DNA of 64,000 nucleotides, from positions 62,001-126,000 of the forward strand of contig CAZJUP010000003.1 in the NCBI GenBank assembly GCA_964549275.1, read 5' to 3'. The notes below the pieces were generated by a model that did no database searches, was not told the DNA's origin, and saw only the letters and a list, made by a program, of their open reading frames with translations. Positions 1 to 8,923 of this stretch are shown here, in pieces. A program made the translations under genes and the position numbers. This DNA comes from CAZJUP01 sp964549275 (GTDB lineage: Bacteria > Fidelibacterota > Marinisomatia > Marinisomatales > TCS55). Every line of letters starts with the position of its first letter. Within the stretch, counting starts at the first letter, position 1.

Positions 1-1363
1 CCAGCTTCGGTGAGGTAAAAGGATGGTGCATAGCAGTATACCGATTGGTGTCCTTGTCCCATTCAAACATGGGAAAGTCTACAACCCAAAGCGGTTTGTA
101 TAGTGACGAATCAACAAGATTTTCCCTGCGGGCAACTTCCACACGCAATGCTCCTAAAGCTGATTGAGCCACATCCTTGTTATCTCCAATCATAAAAAGA
201 ATATCCCCGTCTTCAAGCTCCAAATTCGTGATAATCTGTTTTTGAAGATCGTCCGGAAAAAATTTCGATATTCCACCCAACAATTTCTGATTTTCTGCTT
301 TCATCCAGGCCAAGCCTTTTGCTTTGTATTTTTTTACAAAATCAGTAAATCCATCAATCTCTTTTCTGGAATATTTTGATCCACCTTTAACAACAAGTCC
401 CTTCACCATTTCCGCGGATTTGAATGCATTAAATTCAGAATTATCTGTAAAGGATTTTACATTCTGTAATTCCATATTAAATCTTAAATCCGGTTTGTCA
501 GATCCAAACCTATCCATAGCTTCAGCAAAAGTCATTCTCGGAAATACTTCAGGCAGTTCAACATCGATAACTTCTTTAAATATTGTTCGGGTTAATCCCT
601 CGCACACGGCCCAAATATCTTCTTCATCTATAAAACTCATTTCAATATCAATTTGAGTAAATTCCGGTTGACGATCAGCACGAAGGTCTTCATCTCGAAA
701 GCATTTTACTATTTGGAAATACCGGTCATAACCGGAAATCATAAGAAGTTGTTTATAGGTTTGAGGAGATTGTGGAAGAGCATAGAATTTCCCTTGATGA
801 ATCCGGCTTGGGACTAAATAATCCCGGGCACCTTCAGGTGTAGATTTCATTAAAACCGGTGTTTCGACTTCCATAAATTTTTCATGGGATAGATATTGCC
901 TTGCAGATTGATATGCCCTGTGGCGAATAGAAAGATTTTTTTGCAGGTCTTCAGTTCTTAATTCGAGATAACGGTATTTTAACCGCACATCTTCTTCCGC
1001 ACTGTTCCTGTCCGTAATCATAAAAGGTAGTGGTGCGGATTCGTTTAACAATTCCATTTCAGAAACGATAACCTCAATATCTCCGGTTTTCATCTTTGGA
1101 TTAACTGCATTGAGATCCCGTTCCTTTACAATACCCGTTATGGAAAGCACATCTTCCATTGATAACTTTTTTACGGCTTCAAAATCGCCAGAATAGGATT
1201 CAGTGTTAAATACAATCTGTGTTTTCCCGTACCGATCTCTCAAATCCACAAATATCACCTGACCATGAAGGCGGACGGTATTCACCCATCCATTGAGAGC
1301 TACAGTAGTGTGTACATCAGACTTTCTCAATTCTCCGCAAGTATGTGTTCGTTTTATATTCAT
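1..1363 (-). CDS. aspS: Aspartyl-tRNA synthetase, 3' part cut by window edge
   Basis: Charges tRNA-Asp with aspartate in the cytoplasm. I translated the minus strand from the ATG at 1363. The first 454 codons are present and the rest lies beyond base 1. Residues about 1-110 form the N-terminal OB fold that binds the anticodon. Class II motif 2, in the form FRDEDLRADRQPEFTQ, lies near residue 220. A GAD-type insertion region of the bacterial enzyme follows, and the visible end carries the AMHHPFTSP motif of the active site. The gene lies downstream of the ATP synthase operon but a hairpin terminator separates them, so it probably has its own promoter. Identity is seen directly from motifs. Whether the enzyme is discriminating or also charges tRNA-Asn cannot be told. 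Confidence 0.95.
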   Translation of the reverse strand, partial: MNIKRTHTCGELRKSDVHTTVALNGWVNTVRLHGQVIFVDLRDRYGKTQIVFNTESYSGDFEAVKKLSMEDVLSITGIVKERDLNAVNPKMKTGDIEVIVSEMELLNESAPLPFMITDRNSAEEDVRLKYRYLELRTEDLQKNLSIRHRAYQSARQYLSHEKFMEVETPVLMKSTPEGARDYLVPSRIHQGKFYALPQSPQTYKQLLMISGYDRYFQIVKCFRDEDLRADRQPEFTQIDIEMSFIDEEDIWAVCEGLTRTIFKEVIDVELPEVFPRMTFAEAMDRFGSDKPDLRFNMELQNVKSFTDNSEFNAFKSAEMVKGLVVKGGSKYSRKEIDGFTDFVKKYKAKGLAWMKAENQKLLGGISKFFPDDLQKQIITNLELEDGDILFMIGDNKDVAQSALGALRVEVARRENLVDSSLYKPLWVVDFPMFEWDKDTNRYTAMHHPFTSPKL

Positions 1364-1400
1364 AATTTGTTTAGGAAAGTTACTCCGATTCACCTCAAAC

Positions 1401-1427
1401 AAAAAACGCCGCAATCACGGCGTTTTT
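1401..1427 (-). terminator. Intrinsic terminator of the atp operon
   Basis: Arms AAAAACGCCG and CGGCGTTTTT pair around a 6-nt loop, giving a GC core of five pairs flanked by A/T runs. Read on the minus strand it ends in a T run. It sits between the stop of atpC and the start of aspS and works in either direction by symmetry. Confidence 0.8.
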
Positions 1428-1453
1428 GGAAAAATTTTCTAAAAATGTATCAA

Positions 1454-1852
1454 TTACCGTTTTGATATTTTCAATCGATTCATGGCTCTTAAGAGAGATA
1501 AATCTGCCCGGACAGCATCTAAACTGGAATCCCTTTCAGATAATCGGGATTTTGCCCTTTCTACTGATGATTCAGCTCTATTTTTATCAATTTCTTCTGA
1601 TCGCTCTATAGTTTCAATAAGAATTTTAACTTTGTCTTTTCCCACTTCTGCAAATCCACCACTTGTTGCAAAATAGGACTCAGTGTTCCCTTTGGTAATC
1701 TTTATTTCTCCAACGGTCAAAGCTAACAACGCCTCCCGATGACCTGTAAGGATACCGAAACTGCCATCAGTGCCAGGGCATCGGATATAAGAAACTTCTC
1801 CTTCATCCAAAACTCTAGTTGGGGTAACAATTTCTAAATGAAAAGTACTCAT
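1454..1852 (-). CDS. atpC: ATP synthase epsilon subunit
   Basis: Epsilon subunit of the F1 central stalk, 132 aa. It couples rotation of the c ring to F1 and can inhibit ATP hydrolysis. The N-terminal beta sandwich starts with the family pattern FHLEIVTP and contains PGTDGSFGILTGHREALLAL. The C-terminal helical hairpin (about residues 85-132) is charged and ends with the usual SRLSERD and LLRAMNRL stretches. It is the last gene of the operon, six bases after atpD, and is followed by a hairpin terminator. Confidence 0.95.
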   Translation of the reverse strand: MSTFHLEIVTPTRVLDEGEVSYIRCPGTDGSFGILTGHREALLALTVGEIKITKGNTESYFATSGGFAEVGKDKVKILIETIERSEEIDKNRAESSVERAKSRLSERDSSLDAVRADLSLLRAMNRLKISKR

Positions 1853-1858
1853 GAGTTT

Positions 1859-3256
1859 TTATGCTGCCATTTTCTTTCCGTTCTCGATAGCTTCATCAAT
1901 GGTCCCCACATAAGCAAATGCATTTTCAGGGAGGTCATCTACTTCTCCTTTAAGAATAGCTTCGAAACCATCTACCGTATCTTCCAGAGAAACATACCGA
2001 CCTTCTTTACCTGTAAATTGTTCTGCCACGAAGAAGGGTTGGCTCATAAATTTCTGCATTTTTCTCGCCCGTGAAACCGTTGATTTATCATCATCAGACA
2101 ACTCATCCATCCCGAGAATAGCGATAATATCCTGCAAGTCTTTGTATTTTTGAAGAACTCCCTGGACATCCCTTGCCACATTATAATGTCGTTCGCCGAT
2201 CACTCTTGGATCTAAAATTCTGGAAGTTGATGCTAAAGGGTCCACAGCAGGATAAATACCAAGTTCAGCAATTTTCCGTTCCAAAACTGTTGTCGCATCC
2301 AAGTGAGCAAAAGTTGTGGCTGGTGCCGGGTCTGTTAAGTCATCTGCCGGAACATATACAGCTTGAACGGATGTAATCGATCCTCTTTTTGTTGAGGTAA
2401 TACGCTCCTGAAGATCACCCATTTCTGTGGATAGAGTGGGCTGATATCCCACAGCGGACGGCATCCTTCCCAACAATGCAGATACCTCGGAACCGGCTTG
2501 TGTAAATCGAAAAATATTATCGATAAATAGGAGAACGTCTTTTCCTTCATCATCTCGAAAATATTCAGCCATGGCTAATCCACTTAAGGCTACACGGAGA
2601 CGGGCTCCCGGTGGTTCATTCATTTGTCCAAACACCATGGTTGTTTTATCAATAACACCAGATTCAGTCATTTCATTGTATAAATCATTCCCTTCCCGGG
2701 TACGTTCACCTACTCCAGCAAAAACTGAAAAACCACCATGTTCTGTTGCAATATTTCGAATGAGTTCCTGGATAAGTACTGTTTTCCCAACCCCGGCTCC
2801 CCCAAATAAACCTGTTTTCCCTCCTTTAGTGTAAGGTTCCATGAGATCCACAACCTTAATTCCCGTAACCAGGACATCAGTGGAGGCTGCCAATTCTTCA
2901 TGTTTCGGTGCTTCCCGGTGAATGGGGAATTTTTTTTCGGTGACGACAGTTTCTTTTCCGTCAATAGTATTTCCCAAAACATCAAACAAACGACCCAGAG
3001 TCTCGGGTCCTACTGGTACGGAGATTGGCGCACCGGAGTCTTCCACTTTCTGCCCCCGTGTTAATCCGTCCGTAGAATCCATGGCCACCGTCCGGACCAG
3101 ACTTTCACCTAAATGCTGGGCAACTTCAAGAACAAGGGTTTCCTCTTCACCCCGGTCTACCGTTAAGGCGTTCATAATTTCCGGGAGTTGACCGTCTTCA
3201 AAAACACAGTCTACAACTGCACCCATTATTTGAGATACTTTTCCAATAATTTTCAT
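1859..3256 (-). CDS. atpD: ATP synthase beta subunit
   Basis: Catalytic beta subunit of F1, 465 aa from the chosen start. The P-loop GGAGVGKT is at residues 152-159, followed by the GERTREGNDLY segment and, near the C-terminus, the GMDELSDDDK stretch (DELSEED region). The frame is open 14 codons further upstream, but that stretch runs into the end of atpG. The ATG at 3256 has an AGGAAAG ribosome site just before it and gives the normal N-terminus MKIIGKVSQI. It works with alpha subunits to make ATP at the membrane. Confidence 0.97.
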   Translation of the reverse strand: MKIIGKVSQIMGAVVDCVFEDGQLPEIMNALTVDRGEEETLVLEVAQHLGESLVRTVAMDSTDGLTRGQKVEDSGAPISVPVGPETLGRLFDVLGNTIDGKETVVTEKKFPIHREAPKHEELAASTDVLVTGIKVVDLMEPYTKGGKTGLFGGAGVGKTVLIQELIRNIATEHGGFSVFAGVGERTREGNDLYNEMTESGVIDKTTMVFGQMNEPPGARLRVALSGLAMAEYFRDDEGKDVLLFIDNIFRFTQAGSEVSALLGRMPSAVGYQPTLSTEMGDLQERITSTKRGSITSVQAVYVPADDLTDPAPATTFAHLDATTVLERKIAELGIYPAVDPLASTSRILDPRVIGERHYNVARDVQGVLQKYKDLQDIIAILGMDELSDDDKSTVSRARKMQKFMSQPFFVAEQFTGKEGRYVSLEDTVDGFEAILKGEVDDLPENAFAYVGTIDEAIENGKKMAA

Positions 3257-3266
3257 TCGTCTTTCC

Positions 3267-4121
3267 TTAATCTTGGAGGGCTTCAGCGCCACCGACAATT
3301 TCCAGCATTTCTGTGGTTATTGCCGCTTGGCGTGCTTTATTGAATTCAAGGGTTAAATCTTTAATCATATCTTCTGCATTGCTGGTGGCATTTTCCATGG
3401 CCATCATTCTGGCTGCCTGTTCACTGGCATACGATTCCAGGAGATATTTCCACATTTGAATATTAAGATGTCGTGGGACCAGAGATTGTACAATCGAATC
3501 TTTCGAGGGTTCATAAAGGCGGTCTGGTACTTGTGTATTTTCTCCATCAAATTCCAGGGGTAGAAGTTTTTCTGTTTTAGCTAATTGAGATGCAACATTG
3601 ACAAACTCATTATATACAACACTAATTTCGTCAACATGGCCATTGAGAAAATGACTGATAATACCATTCCCGATTTTAATGGCATGGTCAAAATCAAGAT
3701 CGTTCCAAAAATCAACGTGGGATTCTATTATAGAGTAGTCTCTCCTTTTGAAATAGTCCCGGGCTTTTTTCCCAATACAGAAAATATCCACATTCTCTTT
3801 GCCCAATATTTCAATTTCAATTTCAGCTTTTCTTACAATCCCCGAATTAAAAGAACCGGCTAATCCTCTATCAGATGTTATCACTACAAATCCGTGGCGC
3901 TTAATCTCGCGGATATTCAATAAAGGAAGTAGACTTCGGTCAACGTCGGGTAAAAGGTTGTTAATTGTTTCGGATAAACTGCTGGAATAAGGACGTGCCT
4001 GCTCCATGCGTTCCTGGGCGCGTCGCATTTTAGCAGCCGCAACCATTTTCATAGCTTTAGTCACCTTTTGGATACTTTTGACAGATTTAATCCTGTCCCT
4101 GATATCCTTTAAGTTTGCCAT
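3267..4121 (-). CDS. atpG: ATP synthase gamma subunit
   Basis: Gamma subunit, the rotating shaft inside the alpha3beta3 hexamer, 284 aa, normal length. The N-terminal helix has the typical DIRDRIKSVKSIQKVTKAMKMV pattern (first 30 residues), and the C-terminal helix carries MMAMENATSNA and FNKARQAAITTE, both diagnostic of the family. It lies three bases after atpA and ten bases before atpD in the canonical order. Confidence 0.96.
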   Translation of the reverse strand: MANLKDIRDRIKSVKSIQKVTKAMKMVAAAKMRRAQERMEQARPYSSSLSETINNLLPDVDRSLLPLLNIREIKRHGFVVITSDRGLAGSFNSGIVRKAEIEIEILGKENVDIFCIGKKARDYFKRRDYSIIESHVDFWNDLDFDHAIKIGNGIISHFLNGHVDEISVVYNEFVNVASQLAKTEKLLPLEFDGENTQVPDRLYEPSKDSIVQSLVPRHLNIQMWKYLLESYASEQAARMMAMENATSNAEDMIKDLTLEFNKARQAAITTEMLEIVGGAEALQD

Positions 4122-4124
4122 TGG

Positions 4125-5651
4125 TTAAGAAACAGTAACTCCTTTTTTGTAGTCCGAAATAGATTTCTCAAGCCGTTCTGATACATCCGTAGACATAACG
4201 CCTTTTTGATGAATGCTCTTTAAATCTTCAGCATTATTGGCATTCAGATAATCATAGAGACCAGTTTCGAATTCCGCTACTTTCTCTGTGGATACATCAT
4301 CCAGAAAACCTCTTGAAGCTGCAAAAATAATCGCGACTTGTTTTTCCACATCCATGGGAACGTACTGGCCTTGTTTTAAAATTTCAACCATGCGTTCTCC
4401 ACGGGTTAACTGAGCTTGAGTCGCTTTATCTAAGTCAGACCCAAATTTGGCAAAGGCTTCTAATTCTCTGTATTGTGCCAAATCTAAGCGAAGAGTTCCC
4501 GCCACTTTTTTCATAGCCTTGATTTGAGCATTCCCACCAACTCGGGAGACTGAAATTCCCACATCAATTGCCGGGCGCACACCGGAGTTAAACAAATTTT
4601 TCTCCAAATAAATTTGTCCATCGGTAATCGAGATGACGTTCGTCGGAATATAAGCTGATACGTCTCCTTCTTGTGTTTCGATAATGGGAAGTGCGGTTAA
4701 GGACCCACCTTTTAATTCTTCTGCTAATTTAGATGCACGTTCTAACAAACGGCTGTGGAGATAGAATACATCACCGGGGTAGGCTTCGCGACCAGGAGGG
4801 CGCCTTAACACAAGCGACATCTGACGATAAGCTACCGCTTGTTTAGATAAATCATCGTAAATAATCAGGGCATGTTTTCCGTTATCCCTAAAATATTCAC
4901 CCATGGCGCATCCTGAATAAGGGGCAATAAATTGAAGTGGTGCCGCTTCTGATGCTGCTGCAGATACGACCGTAGTATATTCCATTGCACCATTGGTTTC
5001 CAACTCGTTAACAATTGATGCTACCGTAGAGGCTTTTTGTCCGATGGCCACATATATACAGTAAACTGGAGAATCCGTATCATGAGTATACTTTTGATTG
5101 ATTATTGTATCAACGGCTACGGCTGTTTTTCCTGTTTGACGATCCCCAATAATTAATTCCCGCTGCCCGCGACCAATTGGGATCATACTGTCGATGGCCT
5201 TGATTCCAGTTTGAAGCGGTTCTGTAACAGGCTGACGAGCCATAACGCCAAGCGCTTTTCTTTCAATGGGTAAATGGTGCTCTGAATCAATGGGACCCTT
5301 CCCATCTATAGCTTGCCCGAGGGGGTTAACCACGCGCCCAAGCATTACGTCTCCAACAGGGACTTCCACCACACGACCAGTCCGCTTAGCCAAATCGCCT
5401 TCTTTTACCAGCCGACTGTTTCCGAACAGAACGAGGCCCACATTGTCTTCTTCCAAGTTTAAGGCCATTCCGAAAACACCATTCGGCAATTCAACAAGTT
5501 CAGAACTCATCACATTTTCCAGGCCACTGACTCTGGCCACGCCATCTCCGACTTCCAGGACTTCTCCGACCTCGGAAACATCCACGGCTAAATCAAATTG
5601 GGCGATCTGTTCTTTTAAAAGGGCTGTAATGTTATCAGTTTTTATTTCCAT
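4125..5651 (-). CDS. atpA: ATP synthase alpha subunit
   Basis: Alpha subunit of F1, 508 aa. It binds nucleotide at non-catalytic sites and forms the hexamer with beta. The P-loop GDRQTGKT lies at residues 169-176. The N-terminal beta barrel and the central nucleotide-binding domain read through without gaps. The segment VALRRPPGREAYPGDVF in this family appears here as VLRRPPGREAYPGDVF, so the alpha identity is secure. The gene lies between atpH and atpG. Confidence 0.97.
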   Translation of the reverse strand: MEIKTDNITALLKEQIAQFDLAVDVSEVGEVLEVGDGVARVSGLENVMSSELVELPNGVFGMALNLEEDNVGLVLFGNSRLVKEGDLAKRTGRVVEVPVGDVMLGRVVNPLGQAIDGKGPIDSEHHLPIERKALGVMARQPVTEPLQTGIKAIDSMIPIGRGQRELIIGDRQTGKTAVAVDTIINQKYTHDTDSPVYCIYVAIGQKASTVASIVNELETNGAMEYTTVVSAAASEAAPLQFIAPYSGCAMGEYFRDNGKHALIIYDDLSKQAVAYRQMSLVLRRPPGREAYPGDVFYLHSRLLERASKLAEELKGGSLTALPIIETQEGDVSAYIPTNVISITDGQIYLEKNLFNSGVRPAIDVGISVSRVGGNAQIKAMKKVAGTLRLDLAQYRELEAFAKFGSDLDKATQAQLTRGERMVEILKQGQYVPMDVEKQVAIIFAASRGFLDDVSTEKVAEFETGLYDYLNANNAEDLKSIHQKGVMSTDVSERLEKSISDYKKGVTVS

Positions 5652-5664
5652 AATTTCCTTTTTC

Positions 5665-6204
5665 TTATGCTCCCAAGAGTTCTTGTTTCAAAGTCTCCAA
5701 TTGGTTTTGAATTGAAGCATCCAGAAATGTATTTCCTATTCTTAGTTTTATTCCACCCATTAAGTTGGGGTCCACATGTACAGATAAGTCTGCAGTTTTT
5801 TTCAACGCATCGTCCAATGCATTTTTTATGGCCAATTCGTCATCTTTTTCAAGGGAAGTCGCCACATGAGCAGTGACATTTACCAAATTCATTGCCTCCA
5901 TATATAATGCCCTATAGGCCTTTTTCATATCCTGAAGAAGTGAAACCAGATTTTCTTCTTTTACAATTTCAATGAATTTTAGAACTGCGGTATGGCACCC
6001 TTCCCCAATTATCCGTGAAAGAATATTTGCTTTTTGTCCGTTGTCAAGTCGTTTTGAATGAATAAAAGCCCTAAACTGAGCATTCTCCTTCAACAACCGG
6101 TTAATTAACGAAAGAGATTCAAGTATCTCTTTCCTTTTATCGGTTTGTTCCGCTACAGCAAATAATGCCGCCGCATATTTACGAGCCTGCAGATCAAGCC
6201 TCAT
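5665..6204 (-). CDS. atpH: ATP synthase delta subunit
   Basis: Delta subunit of the peripheral stator, 179 aa. It links the top of F1 to subunit b. It shows the family start (RKYAAALFAVAEQ) and the conserved C-terminal DPNLMGGIKLRIGN motif. Its ATG overlaps the last codons of atpF by 11 bases, which points to translational coupling. Confidence 0.94.
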   Translation of the reverse strand: MRLDLQARKYAAALFAVAEQTDKRKEILESLSLINRLLKENAQFRAFIHSKRLDNGQKANILSRIIGEGCHTAVLKFIEIVKEENLVSLLQDMKKAYRALYMEAMNLVNVTAHVATSLEKDDELAIKNALDDALKKTADLSVHVDPNLMGGIKLRIGNTFLDASIQNQLETLKQELLGA

Positions 6205-6697
6205 AGGATTGAACTTTCTTTAGAGACTCTTCTATGAGTGATTTATTGTCTTCAGAACTCAAATTTTTCCTGATGAGTTTTTTCGCAACATTCAAAGAAA
6301 GATTAACAACTTCACTTTTAATATCTGCAATGGCTTTGTCCTTCTCCACTTCGATCTGTTTCTGTGCATTTTCCAAAAGGAGATTTGTTCGTTCTTTCGT
6401 TTTTGCCAAGGTGTCTTCTTTCAGCTTTTCTGCAGCAGATTTTCCTTCCGTAAGTATGGATTGAGCATCTGAACGTGCTTTGGCAATAATGGCTTCTGAT
6501 TCCAGATTTAGCCGTTCCAATTCCGCTTTTGCTTTTTCTGCATCTTCCAGAGATTGTTTAATCATTTCTTCACGACCTTCCAGCATTTTGAGAAGGGGTT
6601 TCCATGCAAACTTTGCTAACACTGAAAACAGGACCAAAAAGGTAATGATGGTCCAAATAAACAGACCGGGGTCAAGTTGAACTAAAGGATTATCCAT
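6194..6697 (-). CDS. atpF: ATP synthase b subunit
   Basis: Stator subunit b, 167 aa. One membrane helix near the N-terminus (residues about 10-30, FIWTIITFLVLFSVLAKF) is followed by a long charged coiled coil rich in Glu, Lys and Ala up to the end. Only one b gene is present, so the stator is probably a b homodimer, as in E. coli. It lies between atpE and atpH. Confidence 0.95.
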   Translation of the reverse strand: MDNPLVQLDPGLFIWTIITFLVLFSVLAKFAWKPLLKMLEGREEMIKQSLEDAEKAKAELERLNLESEAIIAKARSDAQSILTEGKSAAEKLKEDTLAKTKERTNLLLENAQKQIEVEKDKAIADIKSEVVNLSLNVAKKLIRKNLSSEDNKSLIEESLKKVQSYEA

Positions 6698-6732
6698 AGT
6701 AGGCTCCCATCAAATGATTCAGGTTTAACCTC

Positions 6733-6957
6733 TTATTTCATCAAGACAATCAAAAGCACAAACACTTCAGCCAGAATTGCGACACCTTCCAATAGAAAAA
6801 GGGGCAGGTTTACTGCTCCAGTAATCTGGGCAGCGGCTTCAGGTTGACGTGCAATGCTTTCAGCAGCTGCAGCTGCAAATTTGCCAATGCCTATGGCTGC
6901 GCCAATCACAATTATTCCAAGACCGATTGCAGCACCAAAGTAATGAAGAACTTCCAT
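6733..6957 (-). CDS. atpE: ATP synthase c subunit (ring, proton type)
   Basis: Ring-forming proteolipid, 74 aa, two membrane helices joined by the polar RQPE loop (residues 37-40). The ion-binding carboxylate is Glu57, 18 residues after the loop proline, the same spacing as Asp61 in E. coli. The Gln and Ser/Thr ligands that mark sodium-binding rings are not seen: the residue after Glu57 is Gly, and helix 1 has no Gln. I infer proton coupling. A strong GGAGGT ribosome site precedes the ATG, fitting the high copy number of this subunit. Confidence 0.95.
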   Translation of the reverse strand: MEVLHYFGAAIGLGIIVIGAAIGIGKFAAAAAESIARQPEAAAQITGAVNLPLFLLEGVAILAEVFVLLIVLMK

Positions 6958-6978
6958 CGTTCTACCTCCGTTTATTAT

Positions 6979-7905
6979 TTAATGATGAACATTTATAGCC
7001 ATGCCGATAAACACAGCCGAGAGCAGGGTAAACACATACGCCTGCACCATAACAACAATTATTTCTAGCCCCGAGATCGCCGCAGCCATTGGAACTGATA
7101 CAATAGCAACCCCGATTCCTGCAGCAAGACTATGAAACATTTCAGCGAAAATGGCCATAAAAGATAAAATAGCCAACAATGCAATGTGCCCTCCTGTCAT
7201 ATTTGCCGCTAACCGCATCGTCAATGCAAACGGTTTTACAAACATCCCAATGATTTCAATTGGAATTAAAATGATATATACAAAACCCGGAAGACCATGA
7301 GGAACCAGGTTTTTCCAATGCTGAATAAATCCGTGGGCTTTTGTTCCGGCAACAATAATGGTGACAAATGTAATAGTCGCTAATGCGGCTGTTACATTAA
7401 AGTTACCCGTGGCGGTGGGACCACCATGAAGTAGGGTATTAATAAAATTATGGCTGTCAGATGAAGGAACACCCAGGATGAAACGATTAAAGGTCCCCAG
7501 TACATCAAAAATTGGAATCATTCCAATGGCATTGGCAAAAAAGATGAAGAACAAAAATGTTAATATCATTGGTGCCCAAGTATTGACCCATTTCGAGCCT
7601 ACATTAGGTCTCACCATTGTATCTCGAACAAAGGTAACAATTGCTTCCAATGCGTTTACAAATCCTGACGGAACATATCGGGATTGTTTTAAATATCGTC
7701 TTATTGGAAAAATAACCACCCCTGCAACCAGTACAGCTACAATCCAGAGCATGAGGACATGTTTTGTCACAGACATATCAATGCCAAAAAAATGGGGAAG
7801 GTGTACAATTGGGTGATCCGGAGAACTATTAGACACGTGGTGAATAATATTATCACCAACTTGTTCCATTACACCGCCGGTTGCCCCGTGGTCGCTGCCG
7901 CTCAT
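6979..7905 (-). CDS. atpB: ATP synthase a subunit
   Basis: Membrane subunit a, 308 aa. It forms the two half-channels for protons against the c ring. The essential arginine is in the PFALTMRLAANMTGGH stretch, and several further hydrophobic helices follow. The N-terminal region has an extra His-rich segment (about residues 1-45) before the first helix, longer than in E. coli, as is often seen in FCB-group a subunits. It is the first canonical gene of the atp operon, just after the two accessory genes. Confidence 0.95.
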   Translation of the reverse strand: MSGSDHGATGGVMEQVGDNIIHHVSNSSPDHPIVHLPHFFGIDMSVTKHVLMLWIVAVLVAGVVIFPIRRYLKQSRYVPSGFVNALEAIVTFVRDTMVRPNVGSKWVNTWAPMILTFLFFIFFANAIGMIPIFDVLGTFNRFILGVPSSDSHNFINTLLHGGPTATGNFNVTAALATITFVTIIVAGTKAHGFIQHWKNLVPHGLPGFVYIILIPIEIIGMFVKPFALTMRLAANMTGGHIALLAILSFMAIFAEMFHSLAAGIGVAIVSVPMAAAISGLEIIVVMVQAYVFTLLSAVFIGMAINVHH

Positions 7906-7920
7906 GAAATAGTTATATTG

Positions 7921-8277
7921 CTAATATTTATTTTTAAAGGTGGAGTTTAATAACACCGCTTCTATCACATAAAGTGCTATGAAATAGCCGGCGAAGCTAA
8001 TAACAAATGAGAGTTGATGAAAAGAATAAAAACTAAAAATAGTGATAAAAAATATACCATACAGAATCATTTTACCGGCAAATGCTTTCATCATAAACGA
8101 GGTAACTCCTTCCGGGTTTTTATTGTAAATCGATTTTATTTTTGAAATTGAGAATAATGTAATTAGGAGAGGAAGAGCCATTCCCATAAATATTTCTTTT
8201 TGGTAATCAGGAAAAATGCCACCTAAAATACCCCATGATCCAATAGAAAAAGTTCCGATGTACATTAATTGTTTCAT
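7921..8277 (-). CDS. AtpI-like ATP synthase accessory membrane protein
   Basis: Small membrane protein of 118 aa with four predicted hydrophobic helices. Its place directly before atpB is that of AtpI-like subunits, which help c-ring assembly or ion supply. The similarity is by position and topology, not by a clear motif. I chose the ATG at 8277 because it overlaps the stop of the preceding gene as ATGA. An alternative start lies five codons upstream. No charged channel residues stand out. Confidence 0.6.
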   Translation of the reverse strand: MKQLMYIGTFSIGSWGILGGIFPDYQKEIFMGMALPLLITLFSISKIKSIYNKNPEGVTSFMMKAFAGKMILYGIFFITIFSFYSFHQLSFVISFAGYFIALYVIEAVLLNSTFKNKY

Positions 8278-8528
8278 TCTTTTGCGGACCAAATAGACTT
8301 GGCCAATTCGTAAAACCCAACGATTAATCCCAGTAATATTCCGACAAACAGTAACCAGGGGTCTGAATTAAAATACTTATCGAGAAAATACCCCACCAAA
8401 GATAGACTCAACACCGCTCCAATCAATGTATAAGAAGCCCCGGCTGCCGGTCCGGCCTGGTTTACTACTTTCTGAAAAAATCGAAACGATTCTGCAAGAA
8501 AATTGTCCGATTTTTTTAACCGATTCAT
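8274..8528 (-). CDS. AtpZ/AtpI family (ATPase gene 1) membrane protein
   Basis: 84 aa with two membrane helices. The first follows the AGPAAGASYTLIGA stretch and the second is the Gly-rich LFVGILLGLIVGFYEL, the pattern of the F1F0-ATPase accessory family (PF09527-like). Such proteins are thought to help assembly or Mg2+/Ca2+ handling. The start at 8528 is set by an ATGA overlap with the stop of the bactofilin gene. The open frame continues 26 codons upstream, but that stretch only shadows bactofilin. Confidence 0.75.
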   Translation of the reverse strand: MNRLKKSDNFLAESFRFFQKVVNQAGPAAGASYTLIGAVLSLSLVGYFLDKYFNSDPWLLFVGILLGLIVGFYELAKSIWSAKE

Positions 8529-8923
8529 TCGCCACCAGGGTATCCCTGCTCGGTATCCTCTATTGGGTTTGTCTGGGAAAAGACCTCCGATCCTGCGGGA
8601 ACGCAATGCCCCTGAAACTGGGCTCCTTCTTCAATAATTAGACTTTGGTACACCAAGTCACCTTTTAGATTGGCCTCACTGCCTAAAACAGCACGGTTTT
8701 CCACAACCACATTTCCATCCACCATCCCCCCAATGTGGGCATCGCTGGCCTGAATATTTCCATGGACCTCTCCTCCTCTTGCGATTCGGGCAGGACCTTG
8801 TGTTTTTACCTCACCAAATATCTTGCCATAAATGGCCACTCCCCCATCACAGCTTAAATTCCCCTGAATTACAGCATCGGCGCCAATCATGGTATGAACG
8901 TCTTTAAACTCTTCTTTAGCCAT
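8525..8923 (-). CDS. Bactofilin-family cytoskeletal protein
   Basis: 132 aa. The central part (about residues 12-105) is a series of short beta strands with repeated Gly and hydrophobic positions, the bactofilin (DUF583) beta-helix that polymerises into filaments without nucleotide. The N-terminus starts MAKEEFKDVHTMIGADAVIQG, typical of the family. It overlaps the upstream M23 peptidase gene by eight bases. Bactofilin genes commonly sit beside M23 peptidases and act in cell shape or in placing envelope enzymes, and the neighbourhood fits that role. Confidence 0.9.
   Translation of the reverse strand: MAKEEFKDVHTMIGADAVIQGNLSCDGGVAIYGKIFGEVKTQGPARIARGGEVHGNIQASDAHIGGMVDGNVVVENRAVLGSEANLKGDLVYQSLIIEEGAQFQGHCVPAGSEVFSQTNPIEDTEQGYPGGE

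Noticed and set aside
6733..6957. Sodium-type ATP synthase c ring
   Set aside because: The Gln in helix 1 and the Ser/Thr after the carboxylate that mark sodium binding are not present.
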